64,000 bases of DNA from Fimbriimonas planktonicus. GTDB taxonomy: Bacteria > Armatimonadota > Fimbriimonadia > Fimbriimonadales > Fimbriimonadaceae. This document shows positions 49,589-57,700 of the stretch, in pieces. Position 1 is the stretch's first letter. Each line of letters starts with the position of its first letter. The stretch is from the NCBI GenBank assembly GCA_965234685.1, contig OZ248539.1, positions 682,001 through 746,000 of the forward strand, in the 5' to 3' direction. The notes beneath the pieces were generated by a model. That model ran no database searches. It worked only from the letters and a program-made list of their open reading frames with translations, and was not told the origin of the DNA. The position numbers and the translations under genes are program-made.

Positions 49589-51066
49589 GGTTCAACCGTC
49601 ACTGAGGAATAGAAAGACTTGCCCGCCGCTTTCGCTCGAACTCGAATCGTTCGCGCATCGGTTGCTGTGACGGTTCCGTCCACCGTGAAGCTGTTGGCGC
49701 CCGGCGGGACGATCACTTCCGTCGGCAACGTCAAGCCCGGTTGCGAGTACAGAAGAACCCGAAGTCCGCTCGGCGGTGCATTAAAGTTCAGGTTGATTTG
49801 GAAGGGAACCGTTGCGCCCGGTGCCACCGGAGCCGCCGGTCCGTTTAGCTCCTTCAGATTGGAAACTCCAACCAGCCGCATGCGCCCCGAGAGATAGGTT
49901 GTCAGAACCAGGTTCTGGTACCGATCAAAATTCAAACTGTTAATCGATCCGACTCCCGGCACCGAAAACACGGTGGGTTCGGCACCCGTCTCGATCTGGA
50001 ATCGTGCCTCGTCTGCCGCCAAGGGAGTGATGCTTCGAACAACGCGGTCGAGGCGATCAACCGTGGCGTTGCCGTTTGGATAGCTCGCAGCGATCGTGAA
50101 GTCCTGATTAACAATTGCCGTTCGAAGACCGATCCCAGGGGTATCTAGCCTCATGAAGTACTGCCCATTTGCGAGTTGGTGGAAAGAGTAGATCGTGTGA
50201 TCGAACGGCACCGGACTTCCGAGTCCGGTGATTAGGTCCGCGCGTCGCACTTCACCTTGCGCGAAGATCAGCGCGTCTTCGCGATTTGTTCCTGGGGTCA
50301 CCGAGCGAACCGTCTCAATAAAGCGAATGGCACCATTCTGCAAGGTGAACTTCGCCGTAACCTGGCCGCCCGAATTGAGTCGGACCAGCCAAAGATTTTG
50401 TGGGTCGGTCAGCTCCGGCTTGCCGAAAAACGCGGCCCAGGTATTGCCTTGGTTGTCAATGGCTCCAGCGCGGAACTCGTCGGAAGAGTCGAAAGGGTCT
50501 CCTTCCCCCGGGCGATAGTGCCACTCCGTGCCGTCGTTCGATTTCACCCAAAGGTCTGGAAAACCGCTGTCTGGGTCGTCGATTCGAAGCGTCTCGCCAC
50601 CGGACAGAATCCAGCGCCGTCGACCACTTTCGGCTACATCCCAAAAATTGAACTGAGCGCGATCTGACATTTCATGCCGAATCACTTGATCGGAGGGTGT
50701 TATCTCCAACACTCGGGCTCGGCCGGTGTAATCCAAACCGTCCGGGGACTCATAGGCTGCGAAAAACCGACTGCGACTCGGCAATTCTCGTACGCTGGTC
50801 ATCGAGCCGGGATAGTAAATCGCATCGATGACTTGATTCAAGAGCGTGCCCGAAGTTGTATCGAACGTGCTCACGAAATGCTTTCGGCTGTAGTTCGACT
50901 TGTAGGAGTAAACCGTCACTCGCTGACTCAGAAGGTTGACCGAGCCGATGGTCCCCCGGAAGTCGTCGTGCAGAATGCGCGTGTAATTCGGCGTCAGCGT
51001 TGTTTGGGCCTGGCCGATCGTGGCAAAAGCGATTAGAAAGCACGCCTGGACAATTCGATTCTTCAT
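49585..51066 (-). CDS. Secreted propeller-like protein with C-terminal Ig-like domain (copy A)
   Basis: The 493-residue protein has a signal peptide ending ATIGQAQ. It shares the opening TLTPNYTRILHDDFRGTIGS (copy B: TLTPSYNVPLHDGIASFLGS), the VTVYSYKSN strand, the block MRLVGVSNLKELNG (copy B: PRLVGVSNLKSITP) and the C-terminal Ig-like domain with LPTEVIVPPGANSFTVDGTV. The two genes are clearly tandem paralogues that have diverged strongly between these blocks. It is the first gene of the pair. No enzyme motif seen. Confidence 0.7.
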   Translation of the reverse strand: MKNRIVQACFLIAFATIGQAQTTLTPNYTRILHDDFRGTIGSVNLLSQRVTVYSYKSNYSRKHFVSTFDTTSGTLLNQVIDAIYYPGSMTSVRELPSRSRFFAAYESPDGLDYTGRARVLEITPSDQVIRHEMSDRAQFNFWDVAESGRRRWILSGGETLRIDDPDSGFPDLWVKSNDGTEWHYRPGEGDPFDSSDEFRAGAIDNQGNTWAAFFGKPELTDPQNLWLVRLNSGGQVTAKFTLQNGAIRFIETVRSVTPGTNREDALIFAQGEVRRADLITGLGSPVPFDHTIYSFHQLANGQYFMRLDTPGIGLRTAIVNQDFTIAASYPNGNATVDRLDRVVRSITPLAADEARFQIETGAEPTVFSVPGVGSINSLNFDRYQNLVLTTYLSGRMRLVGVSNLKELNGPAAPVAPGATVPFQINLNFNAPPSGLRVLLYSQPGLTLPTEVIVPPGANSFTVDGTVTATDARTIRVRAKAAGKSFYSSVTVEP

Positions 51067-51241
51067 TGCAATACACCACCCACGAATCGGTGTTGAACAG
51101 TCCGATACATCTACATCCTAGCTGTTCATCTCTCTGCTGACAAGCCCTATCAGCGAAAGTATGAGGAGAATCGTTATAGGTCCATACTCGTTCCCCTCTT
51201 TGAGCCGAATCGATCCCTTGCTTGACGTTGGACCCCCGTTC

Positions 51242-51925
51242 TTGGTAAGACGAAGTGTGCTCGCCTCTCTCTCGGCTCTCCTCATTCTCCAAACCGGTCC
51301 CAAACCGACTCCGCTGTTCAACGGCAAGGATCTCACGGGTTGGACCATGGACGTGCCCGAACTCGACAAGAATCCGGAAGGGACAAAACCGTTCATCGTG
51401 CGCAACGGGCTCCTCGTCAGCCTCGGAACCCCTGGCGGACACCTCATCAGCCGCCAAGCCTACGCCAACTACCGCTTCACCGTCGAATACCGATTCTCGG
51501 CGAAGCCCGGCAACTGTGGCGTCCTCGTCCATGCCAGCAAACTCCGCCGGTTGTACGGCATGTTCCCGCAAAGCATGGAAGTGCAGATGCAAAGCGGCGA
51601 TGCCGGTGACTTCTGGTGCATCGGCGAAGACATCGTTGTTCCCGACATGGAAGCCCGTCGCGGACCAAAGGACAACTGGGGCGTCGACGGCGACAAGGCT
51701 CGCCGAATCAAGAACCTCACCGACGGCACGGAGAAGCCGCTCGGCGAGTGGAACAAGATGATGGTTGAGTGCATCGGCGACCGCGTTACCGTTTGGGTGA
51801 ACGACGTGAAGGTCAACGAGGGCACCAACTGCACCGCTAAGTCGGGCAAAATCGCCATCCAAGCCGAAGGCAGCGAAGTCGAGTTCCGCAAAGTGGAACT
51901 CCAGCAGCTCCGCGTATCGCTCTAG
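51242..51925 (+). CDS. Exported DUF1080 (3-keto-disaccharide hydrolase-like) protein
   Basis: From TTG 51242 the protein has 227 residues with a signal peptide (VRRSVLASLSALLILQTG). The body is a typical DUF1080 domain: PTPLFNGKDLTGWTM, GGHLISRQAYANYRFTVEYR, NCGVLVHAS, MEVQMQSGDAGDFWCIG and the end GKIAIQAEGSEVEFRKVELQ. DUF1080 proteins have a concanavalin-like fold and include 3-keto-disaccharide hydrolases. Earlier in-frame starts exist but would bury the signal peptide. It converges with the methyltransferase gene, overlapping it by four bases. Confidence 0.85.
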   Translation: MVRRSVLASLSALLILQTGPKPTPLFNGKDLTGWTMDVPELDKNPEGTKPFIVRNGLLVSLGTPGGHLISRQAYANYRFTVEYRFSAKPGNCGVLVHASKLRRLYGMFPQSMEVQMQSGDAGDFWCIGEDIVVPDMEARRGPKDNWGVDGDKARRIKNLTDGTEKPLGEWNKMMVECIGDRVTVWVNDVKVNEGTNCTAKSGKIAIQAEGSEVEFRKVELQQLRVSL

Positions 51926-52605
51926 CGCTTCTCGAAGACCAGTAAATGCTGCCACGGCAGCATCGTTTTGTTCTCGACAAACTTCAGCGGAAAGAAGGCC
52001 ATTTCTTTCCGCACCTGAGCTTCTGTCATCTTGTGCAGCTCCTTGATCGGCACGTTCTCGTCTTCGCCGCGATACTCAACAAGCACCAGCTTGCCGCCCC
52101 TCTTCAGGCCCTTCACCATGTTCGTGACCATTTCGTATGGGTAATCGAACTCGTGATACACATCCACCAGCAGCATCAAGTCCGCGCTGGCCGGGGCAAT
52201 CTTTGGGTCCTTAATGGTGCCAAGAATCCCTTTCACATTCTTGGTTCCTTGCTTCGCCGCCTTTTGAGCGATGATATCGAGCATCTCTTGCTGAATCTCT
52301 ACCGCGAGCACCTTGCCTTTAGGTCCGACAAGCTTGGCCATAGGGAAGCTGATCGTCCCGCTCCCGGCACCGATGTCGGCCACAACCATCCCCGGCTTTA
52401 AGCCGAGATTCCGGATCATCACGCTGACCGCCTCCTCCTGCTCCCGCTCCGGCCGGTCCAACCACCCCGCCGCCTGATGCCCCATGACCTGAGCAATCTC
52501 CCGCCCGCAATAAAACTTCCCGATCCCGTCGAAACTAGCCGGCGCCGTCGTATATCCCGGCCGCCCCTGCAAAACCAACCCCGCCAACAAGATCGTAAGT
52601 GACAT
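51922..52605 (-). CDS. SAM-dependent methyltransferase with possible signal peptide
   Basis: The 227-residue protein begins MSLTILLAGLVLQGRPGYTT, a short hydrophobic leader, then has the block IAQVMGHQAAGWLDRPEREQEE that marks a group of methyltransferases common in Planctomycetes and relatives. SAM motif I is VVADIGAGSGTISFPMAKL, followed by VLAVEIQQEMLDI and LMLLVDVYHEF. Export would be odd for an enzyme needing SAM, so the leader may be a membrane anchor or simply part of the fold. Substrate unknown. Confidence 0.82.
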   Translation of the reverse strand: MSLTILLAGLVLQGRPGYTTAPASFDGIGKFYCGREIAQVMGHQAAGWLDRPEREQEEAVSVMIRNLGLKPGMVVADIGAGSGTISFPMAKLVGPKGKVLAVEIQQEMLDIIAQKAAKQGTKNVKGILGTIKDPKIAPASADLMLLVDVYHEFDYPYEMVTNMVKGLKRGGKLVLVEYRGEDENVPIKELHKMTEAQVRKEMAFFPLKFVENKTMLPWQHLLVFEKR

Positions 52606-52651
52606 GACTACTGGAGTCTACGACGATCGGGGTTGAGTTGCGCTCCGCTTG

Positions 52652-52694
52652 AGCCATTCAAAGCCACACAAGGCAACGCAAAGCCATTCAAAGC
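52652..52694. repeat. Pair of 13-base direct repeats beside tRNA-Gln
   Basis: AGCCATTCAAAGC occurs at 52652-52664 and again at 52682-52694, 30 bases apart, between the methyltransferase start and the 3' end of the tRNA gene. Short repeats beside a tRNA 3' end can be left by integration events, but no other mobile-element trace is present here. Confidence 0.6.
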
Positions 52695-52706
52695 GCTCCC
52701 AAGGTT

Positions 52707-52780
52707 TGGCTGCCCGACATGGATTCGAACCACGATTAACTGAGTCAGAGTCAGTCGTCCTACCATTAGACGATCGGGCA
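52707..52780 (-). tRNA. tRNA-Gln (anticodon CTG)
   Basis: The minus strand folds as a cloverleaf. The acceptor TGCCCGA pairs with TCGGGCA, the D-stem is GTCT/GGAC, the anticodon stem ACTGA pairs with TCAGT around the loop CTCTGAC, and the T-stem CGTGG pairs with CCATG around TTCGAAT. The anticodon is CTG, reading the glutamine codon CAG. The discriminator is G and the CCA end is encoded. The HlyD gene ends 30 bases upstream in the transcription direction. Confidence 0.96.
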
Positions 52781-52809
52781 AGGCAGAACCTAGAAGATAC
52801 CACACCTCA

Positions 52810-54390
52810 TCATTTCGACTTCAACTTGATCGGCCCCAGAGCCGGATCTTTGGTCCCCTTCTTCTGCGTCAGTCGGTCCTTCGAAGCGTTCGGAGGGAAG
52901 CCGTTGAACTGTCGCCAGAGCTCGAAGCCAAGCGGAACCGTGTCCAGCATGATCCAGCCGTAGCTCTCCGCTCCTGGGCGCAGTAGCTCACTCGATGGCC
53001 AGAGTGCATCTTTCCGGCCCGTCGGCAGGGTGTGCTGTTCCGGAGTAATAACCACCCGGTATCGCGCCGTGCCGTCGTCAACCGGATCGATCACCGAAAT
53101 TCTGCCGCCGAAGGTTCCCATTGCCGCTCCCGGCATGCCGGTGATCTGAACCGCGGGCCAACCTGCAAATTGCAACCGAACCGGTCGTCCCACTTGAACC
53201 CAAGGGACATCGTTATCGGTGACAAAGAGTTCCACCGCGCGTTCCGCTGTCGTCGGCACGATTGTTGCGAGCACGTCTCCCGACTTCACAATTGTCCCAC
53301 CGCCAACGGTGGTCAACCGCGCGATGCGTCCTGCGGTCGGAGCACGCACAACCTGCTGGTCGGTTCGAAGCCGCAAGTTTGCGAGTTCATTTTCAACCTT
53401 CTGAATTTCCCCGCCATTCTTGGCAAGGCTTTCCCGGGCCGACTGAATATCTGCCCCAACCCGGCTGATCGCGGCCGCCGTGTCGTTCGTAATCCGGCTC
53501 AGGTTCAGCGAGGCGTTCGTCACATCTCTTTCTGCCACGGCAAGGTTCGCTTTGGCCTGATCAACGTTCGCCATCGCTCGCTCGACTTCCAACTCCGCCT
53601 GCGTTTCGCCAAGCCCGCCGAGTTTCAAATCGCGTCGCGCAATCTCAAGGGACTTTTCGGCGCGCACAACCTCCGTCTCCGACTTCACCATGTCGTTCTC
53701 AAGAAACTCGAGGTCCTGCTTGGAGCGAAGACCCTTGGCCTCTAAATCTCGAACTCGGTTCAGCCGAAGGCGGACGGTATCACGTTGCTGCTTTGCTGCC
53801 TGAACGGCCTGCTCTCCCTGAACAACTCGGTCTGCCTGAATCCGCGCTCGCTCCGAAGCGCTTTGGCGCGCGACCTGGGTCGCAATCGCGAGCGACTTTT
53901 CGGACTGACGGACAAGCTGCTTCGCTGCCTCCACTCGCGATCGAGACTGGCCAACCGCTTGTCTTGCAGCATCGATCGCATCCTGACGGCTCTGTCGGAG
54001 TTCCTCTCGTTGTTGGTTGAGTTCGGTAACGCGTGAGTTCGTCTCGGTTTGGGCCAGTTGGGTCAGGTCTCGTTGCTCCGCCAATCTCGCCGTAAGTCCG
54101 CGATCTAGGAACTTGCTGTCCACATCTTCCAGCACCGCAAGCACATCGCCCTTCTTGACGATCTGCCCCTCCTGAACTCGCCACTCCTTGAGTCTGGCCG
54201 GAATCGGTGCCTCTACCGACTGCGGCCGGTCCATGGCGTTAAAGACAATAACTTGCCCCGTGGCCTCGACCGTCTGCTGCCAAGGGATAAACGCTAGCCC
54301 TGCGATCAAACCGACAAAGCCGAGCAAAATGCCAACGATCCTTCGGCCCACTTTGCGTCGCTTTACGAGTTCTAACGATTGAAGTCTCAT
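52810..54390 (-). CDS. HlyD-family periplasmic adaptor of a type I secretion system
   Basis: The 526-residue protein has one N-terminal membrane helix (about 19-40) and the first half of a lipoyl/barrel-sandwich domain (EAPIPARLKEWRVQEGQIVKKGD). A very long alpha-hairpin with heptad-like repeats follows (about 95-345, rich in Gln, Arg, Ala), then the second half (RAPTAGRIARLTTVGGGTIV) and a beta-barrel domain. It would join the inner-membrane ABC exporter to TolC. It is the last gene of a three-gene operon, sharing one base with the ABC gene stop (TAATG). Confidence 0.93.
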   Translation of the reverse strand: MRLQSLELVKRRKVGRRIVGILLGFVGLIAGLAFIPWQQTVEATGQVIVFNAMDRPQSVEAPIPARLKEWRVQEGQIVKKGDVLAVLEDVDSKFLDRGLTARLAEQRDLTQLAQTETNSRVTELNQQREELRQSRQDAIDAARQAVGQSRSRVEAAKQLVRQSEKSLAIATQVARQSASERARIQADRVVQGEQAVQAAKQQRDTVRLRLNRVRDLEAKGLRSKQDLEFLENDMVKSETEVVRAEKSLEIARRDLKLGGLGETQAELEVERAMANVDQAKANLAVAERDVTNASLNLSRITNDTAAAISRVGADIQSARESLAKNGGEIQKVENELANLRLRTDQQVVRAPTAGRIARLTTVGGGTIVKSGDVLATIVPTTAERAVELFVTDNDVPWVQVGRPVRLQFAGWPAVQITGMPGAAMGTFGGRISVIDPVDDGTARYRVVITPEQHTLPTGRKDALWPSSELLRPGAESYGWIMLDTVPLGFELWRQFNGFPPNASKDRLTQKKGTKDPALGPIKLKSK

Positions 54391-56147
54391 TACTTACCCC
54401 CTCCAATCCGAGCCGTACCCGCTCTGAGGTTTGCAGATAGAAATGGGAACAGTTCCGAAAAGACGGACTTTGCGCTCTGGGCAAGTTGCGTCGGCGAGCC
54501 TGACTCGACAATCTGTCCTTCTGCCATCACGTGCACCTTGTCTGTCCGCAAGATCACGTCTGGTTGGTGAGAGATATCGATAATCGTCCACGGGTTACTA
54601 GCTTCGAAGATGTTGTCCAAAATCCGCTGGGAAATCCGCTCGTCAATTCCGGTAAGTGCCTCGTCCAAAATCAGCAACCGTGGCTTTCCGAGAATGGCCC
54701 GAGCGATCAACAAACGTTGCAATTGTCCTCGCGAAATGTTTTGGCCACCACTCACGAGCTCCGCTTGAAGCCCACCCGGAATCGCGGCGAGATCATCATC
54801 GAGCTCTGCCGTCGTTACGGCCCAGCGCAGGTCCGCGCTTGAGATTTCATCCCGCCCAACTCGAATGTTCTCCTCAATCGTTCCATGGAAGACATCGGGT
54901 TCATATCCCGCAAGTGAGACCTGTGCGCGAAGCCGCTGCAAGCATGCTTCGCGAATATCCACGTTATCGAAAATCGCGTCTCCCATCGAGGGCGATTGGA
55001 ATCCGCATAGGACGGCGGCCAATGTCGATTTGCCTGCACCGCTTGCCCCTACCAGACTCACTCGATCCCCGGCGTGGATCGTGAGGTTCAGGCCGTTGAG
55101 CACCTTGTGCCCGTTGTCGTACTCAAAGTGCAAGTTCTTGAGTTCCACCTGTGCTCCCGCAGGGTGAAGCGCCGGCAACTCCTTTCCACCATCTCGCTCC
55201 GTTTCTAGCTCGGAAATCACCGCAACTTTATCAAGCCCGGCCAAAAGGTCGAAGTACTTTTCCGACTGTCGAATCAGTTTTTCTAACGAGGCAAGGGAAG
55301 TGGTAACGATGATCTGGGCAGCAACAAGCTGACCAACCGTCAGTGACCCATTGAGAACCAACCAGCCACCTGTTCCGAGTACACCCGCCGACGCGAGGGC
55401 CGCGAAGGCAAAGAATCCGCCAAGTTGCCGACGGTTCACCCGGAAATGAGAGCGCCGCGCAAGAATGTAATTCGTGACCAGCTCATCGGTTTTCGAGGAC
55501 AAGGATTCCCGATTCGCGTACAACTTAAGCGACAAATGACATCGGGCAATATCTTGTAGCCACTCGGCCACGATGTACTTCTGCTTGCTCTCGTAGAGAC
55601 TGCTCTTGATTCCTCCGTAACCCAACAGGATCGTGCCACCAAAAAACAGCACAAGTACCGTCACTGCGGAAAGGAGTAGTCCAGGATTGTAAATGCCAAG
55701 CACCAGCACCGTAACGATGGTCTGGATGAAAGCCGTAAAACCATCGAGCAGTAATTTACTGAGCGCTTTCTGAATCGTGATGACATCAAAGAAGCGATTC
55801 ACCAACTCGGGTGCGTAGTGCGTTCGCATCGCCGCCGCGCGCACGTTCAACATGCGGTCGGCAAGCGCCAAAGCTGTATGAGCAAACACCCGTTGCTGCA
55901 CCGTTTCGACCACGCCGTACTGCAAAAGCTGCACCATGCCTGCGACACTTAATCCACCTAAAACCAAGAAGGAAAGCAGTACAACCGGCTGCAGAAACAT
56001 TCCTGCCGCAATGGTGTTCACCAACGACTGGGTGGCCAGCGGCACCGCAAGCGTCATCACAATGACAACGAGGGTGTACGTGGCAAGCAGACAAAGGTCC
56101 GCTCGCTCACGAGAGACGAGTCGGAAAAATCGGGTTACTGGTTTCAA
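54390..56147 (-). CDS. ABC exporter, fused permease and ATPase, of a type I secretion system
   Basis: The 585-residue protein has six membrane helices in the first 320 residues and a C-terminal ATPase. Walker A is GASGAGKST, the signature region is VSGGQNISRGQLQRLLIARA and Walker B is RLLILDEALTGID. It has no N-terminal C39 peptidase domain, so it does not cut a double-glycine leader itself. It starts at TTG, fixed by an AAGGAGG box six bases upstream and by the TTGA overlap with the TolC gene. Substrate unknown. Confidence 0.93.
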   Translation of the reverse strand: MKPVTRFFRLVSRERADLCLLATYTLVVIVMTLAVPLATQSLVNTIAAGMFLQPVVLLSFLVLGGLSVAGMVQLLQYGVVETVQQRVFAHTALALADRMLNVRAAAMRTHYAPELVNRFFDVITIQKALSKLLLDGFTAFIQTIVTVLVLGIYNPGLLLSAVTVLVLFFGGTILLGYGGIKSSLYESKQKYIVAEWLQDIARCHLSLKLYANRESLSSKTDELVTNYILARRSHFRVNRRQLGGFFAFAALASAGVLGTGGWLVLNGSLTVGQLVAAQIIVTTSLASLEKLIRQSEKYFDLLAGLDKVAVISELETERDGGKELPALHPAGAQVELKNLHFEYDNGHKVLNGLNLTIHAGDRVSLVGASGAGKSTLAAVLCGFQSPSMGDAIFDNVDIREACLQRLRAQVSLAGYEPDVFHGTIEENIRVGRDEISSADLRWAVTTAELDDDLAAIPGGLQAELVSGGQNISRGQLQRLLIARAILGKPRLLILDEALTGIDERISQRILDNIFEASNPWTIIDISHQPDVILRTDKVHVMAEGQIVESGSPTQLAQSAKSVFSELFPFLSANLRAGTARIGGGK

Positions 56148-57496
56148 TTCAATCCTCCTTCTGCTGCGCGAAGCGCGGCTTTCGCAATGTGGAACTCTGC
56201 GATGACATCAACGAGTCGCGCGGCGGTTTCGGCCGTCCCACGCTCTCGCTGGTTAAGCAAGAAGAGCGTCCCATCCCCTTCCTGGAACCGAATAAGTTCA
56301 CCCAACTCCAACTGTTGGGCCAACTCTAGTTCGGCAACATTGGCCTGAACCCGTTCATAAGCCCGCCGAAGGGCCGAAGTTGCATCTTGAACCTCGGTTT
56401 CAATCTCCCGCTTTAAAAGCGCTTCGTCTTGGCGAATCTTTTCAAGCTTCTCTTGTGCTTGTTCAATTTGCCCGTCCGCCGTTTGTTGGCGAAGCGGTAC
56501 GGAGTAGAACACTCCGGCCTTAACCGTCGCTCCGACCGAGTTTCGGCCTGTATCAATTCCCGGTGAAATGACGAAATCCAAGCTTGGGCGACGGTCATTC
56601 TTTGCCAGCGCTAAATTCTGCTCGATCACTTTGGTTTCGGCTCCAATGATCTTAACTTCTGGGCGTTCCGAAACGGCGCGAGCAAGTGCGGCCTCAAACT
56701 CCTCGGCACTCGGTAGCGCGGGCTTTGGAAGGCTCCCGGGGGTCCCCAGGGTCCCATTCCAAAGATAGACCTTGAGCTTCAACAGCGCCTTTTCAATCTC
56801 TCGTTCTGCCTTTATAAGTCCGCCTTCGCGTCGTCGAACCTCAGTCTCGGCTTCAACCGTGTCGATTTTCGGAAGATCACCTTGTGCGAAGCGCTCGCGA
56901 ATTCCGTCCGCTCGAACCTTTGCAATGGTAAGGAGTCGCGCGGCGATTTCCTTTCGCTCCCGAGATGCCACCCATTCCCAATACGCTTCGCTGGCCTTGA
57001 GCCGAACGTTCAAGCGAATCAGTCTCGCCTCTTCTGTTGCCTGGCCAAACTCAAGGTTGGCCACCGCCTCCGCAATTGACTTCTGGTTTAGCCCGTTACC
57101 TCGAAGTAGCGGCAACTTGACTCCGACGAAGTACTCGCCAAGCTCACCGGTAGAACTTCCCGGCGATTTCACTGAACCAAAGTTCAAGCGCGATCCCGCA
57201 AACACCTTTGCGCCCGACCGCGTGGTCTGCTCCACCGTGGTCTCCAGCATCTGGGCTGATAGCGCTTTGCCTTGCGTGCTGGAACTGTTGTAGCGCAACG
57301 CAGAGGTATCCACCATCAGCACCGGGTCAAAGGCGCCACGCTTCTCCTTTGTCTTTGCGGCAGCAACCCCTACGGCATTCTGCGCAGCGCGAAGCTTAGG
57401 AAAACCTTGCTCAACCATCTCCAAAAACGTCTCCAGGGTTACGTTTTGGGAAGGGAACAGACTATGAATAATGACGAGAAACGACTCAAATCTCAA
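56144..57496 (-). CDS. TolC-family outer membrane channel
   Basis: The 450-residue protein starts at TTG with a weak signal-like segment (FLVIIHSLFPSQ). It has the two-fold repeat of TolC-type helical hairpins: VTLETFLEMVEQGFPKLRAA near the start, ARLIRLNVRLKASEAYWEWV, then in the second half LPKPALPSAEEFEAALARAV, RPEVKIIGAETKVIEQNLAL and ALRRAYERVQANVAELELAQ. It is the first gene of the exporter operon and would form the outer-membrane exit. The weak signal peptide and TTG start leave the exact N-terminus uncertain. Confidence 0.9.
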   Translation of the reverse strand: MRFESFLVIIHSLFPSQNVTLETFLEMVEQGFPKLRAAQNAVGVAAAKTKEKRGAFDPVLMVDTSALRYNSSSTQGKALSAQMLETTVEQTTRSGAKVFAGSRLNFGSVKSPGSSTGELGEYFVGVKLPLLRGNGLNQKSIAEAVANLEFGQATEEARLIRLNVRLKASEAYWEWVASRERKEIAARLLTIAKVRADGIRERFAQGDLPKIDTVEAETEVRRREGGLIKAEREIEKALLKLKVYLWNGTLGTPGSLPKPALPSAEEFEAALARAVSERPEVKIIGAETKVIEQNLALAKNDRRPSLDFVISPGIDTGRNSVGATVKAGVFYSVPLRQQTADGQIEQAQEKLEKIRQDEALLKREIETEVQDATSALRRAYERVQANVAELELAQQLELGELIRFQEGDGTLFLLNQRERGTAETAARLVDVIAEFHIAKAALRAAEGGLN

Positions 57497-57524
57497 GGAT
57501 GAAGGACCTCCAATGCTGACGCAT

Positions 57525-57555
57525 AAAGAGCGGCCGAACCAGTCGGTCGCTCTTT
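57525..57555 (-). terminator. Hairpin between clpX and the exporter operon
   Basis: AAAGAGCGGCCGA and TCGGTCGCTCTTT pair over 13 bases with one G-T pair and an ACCAG loop. The T-run is weak on both strands (CTCTTTTCTGG on plus, CTCTTTATGC on minus). It probably ends clpX transcription before the TolC gene. Confidence 0.6.
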
Positions 57556-57700
57556 TCTGGAAGGTCTCGCACTCAGATGCGCCGCCGGGGTTTCCCCGTG
57601 TTGACGACGACGCAGATTTCCTCGTTGAAACCGGCTACTCCCCTTCTAATTCAAGAAAAACGATTCGCGAATCAAAAGAGTTCCATGAAAATGGACTTTT
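57556..57700. other. Structured intergenic stretch between TolC-family gene and clpX
   Basis: This 145-base stretch has no convincing gene. It contains GGGG-TTT-CCCC, a perfect 12-base palindrome GATTCGCGAATC (57662-57673), and just before the clpX stop a TTCCAT-GAAA-ATGGA hairpin followed by CTTTTTT on the plus strand. With the hairpin at 57525-57555, this is a high density of structure for its size. A plus-strand small RNA or layered terminators are possible. Confidence 0.4.
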
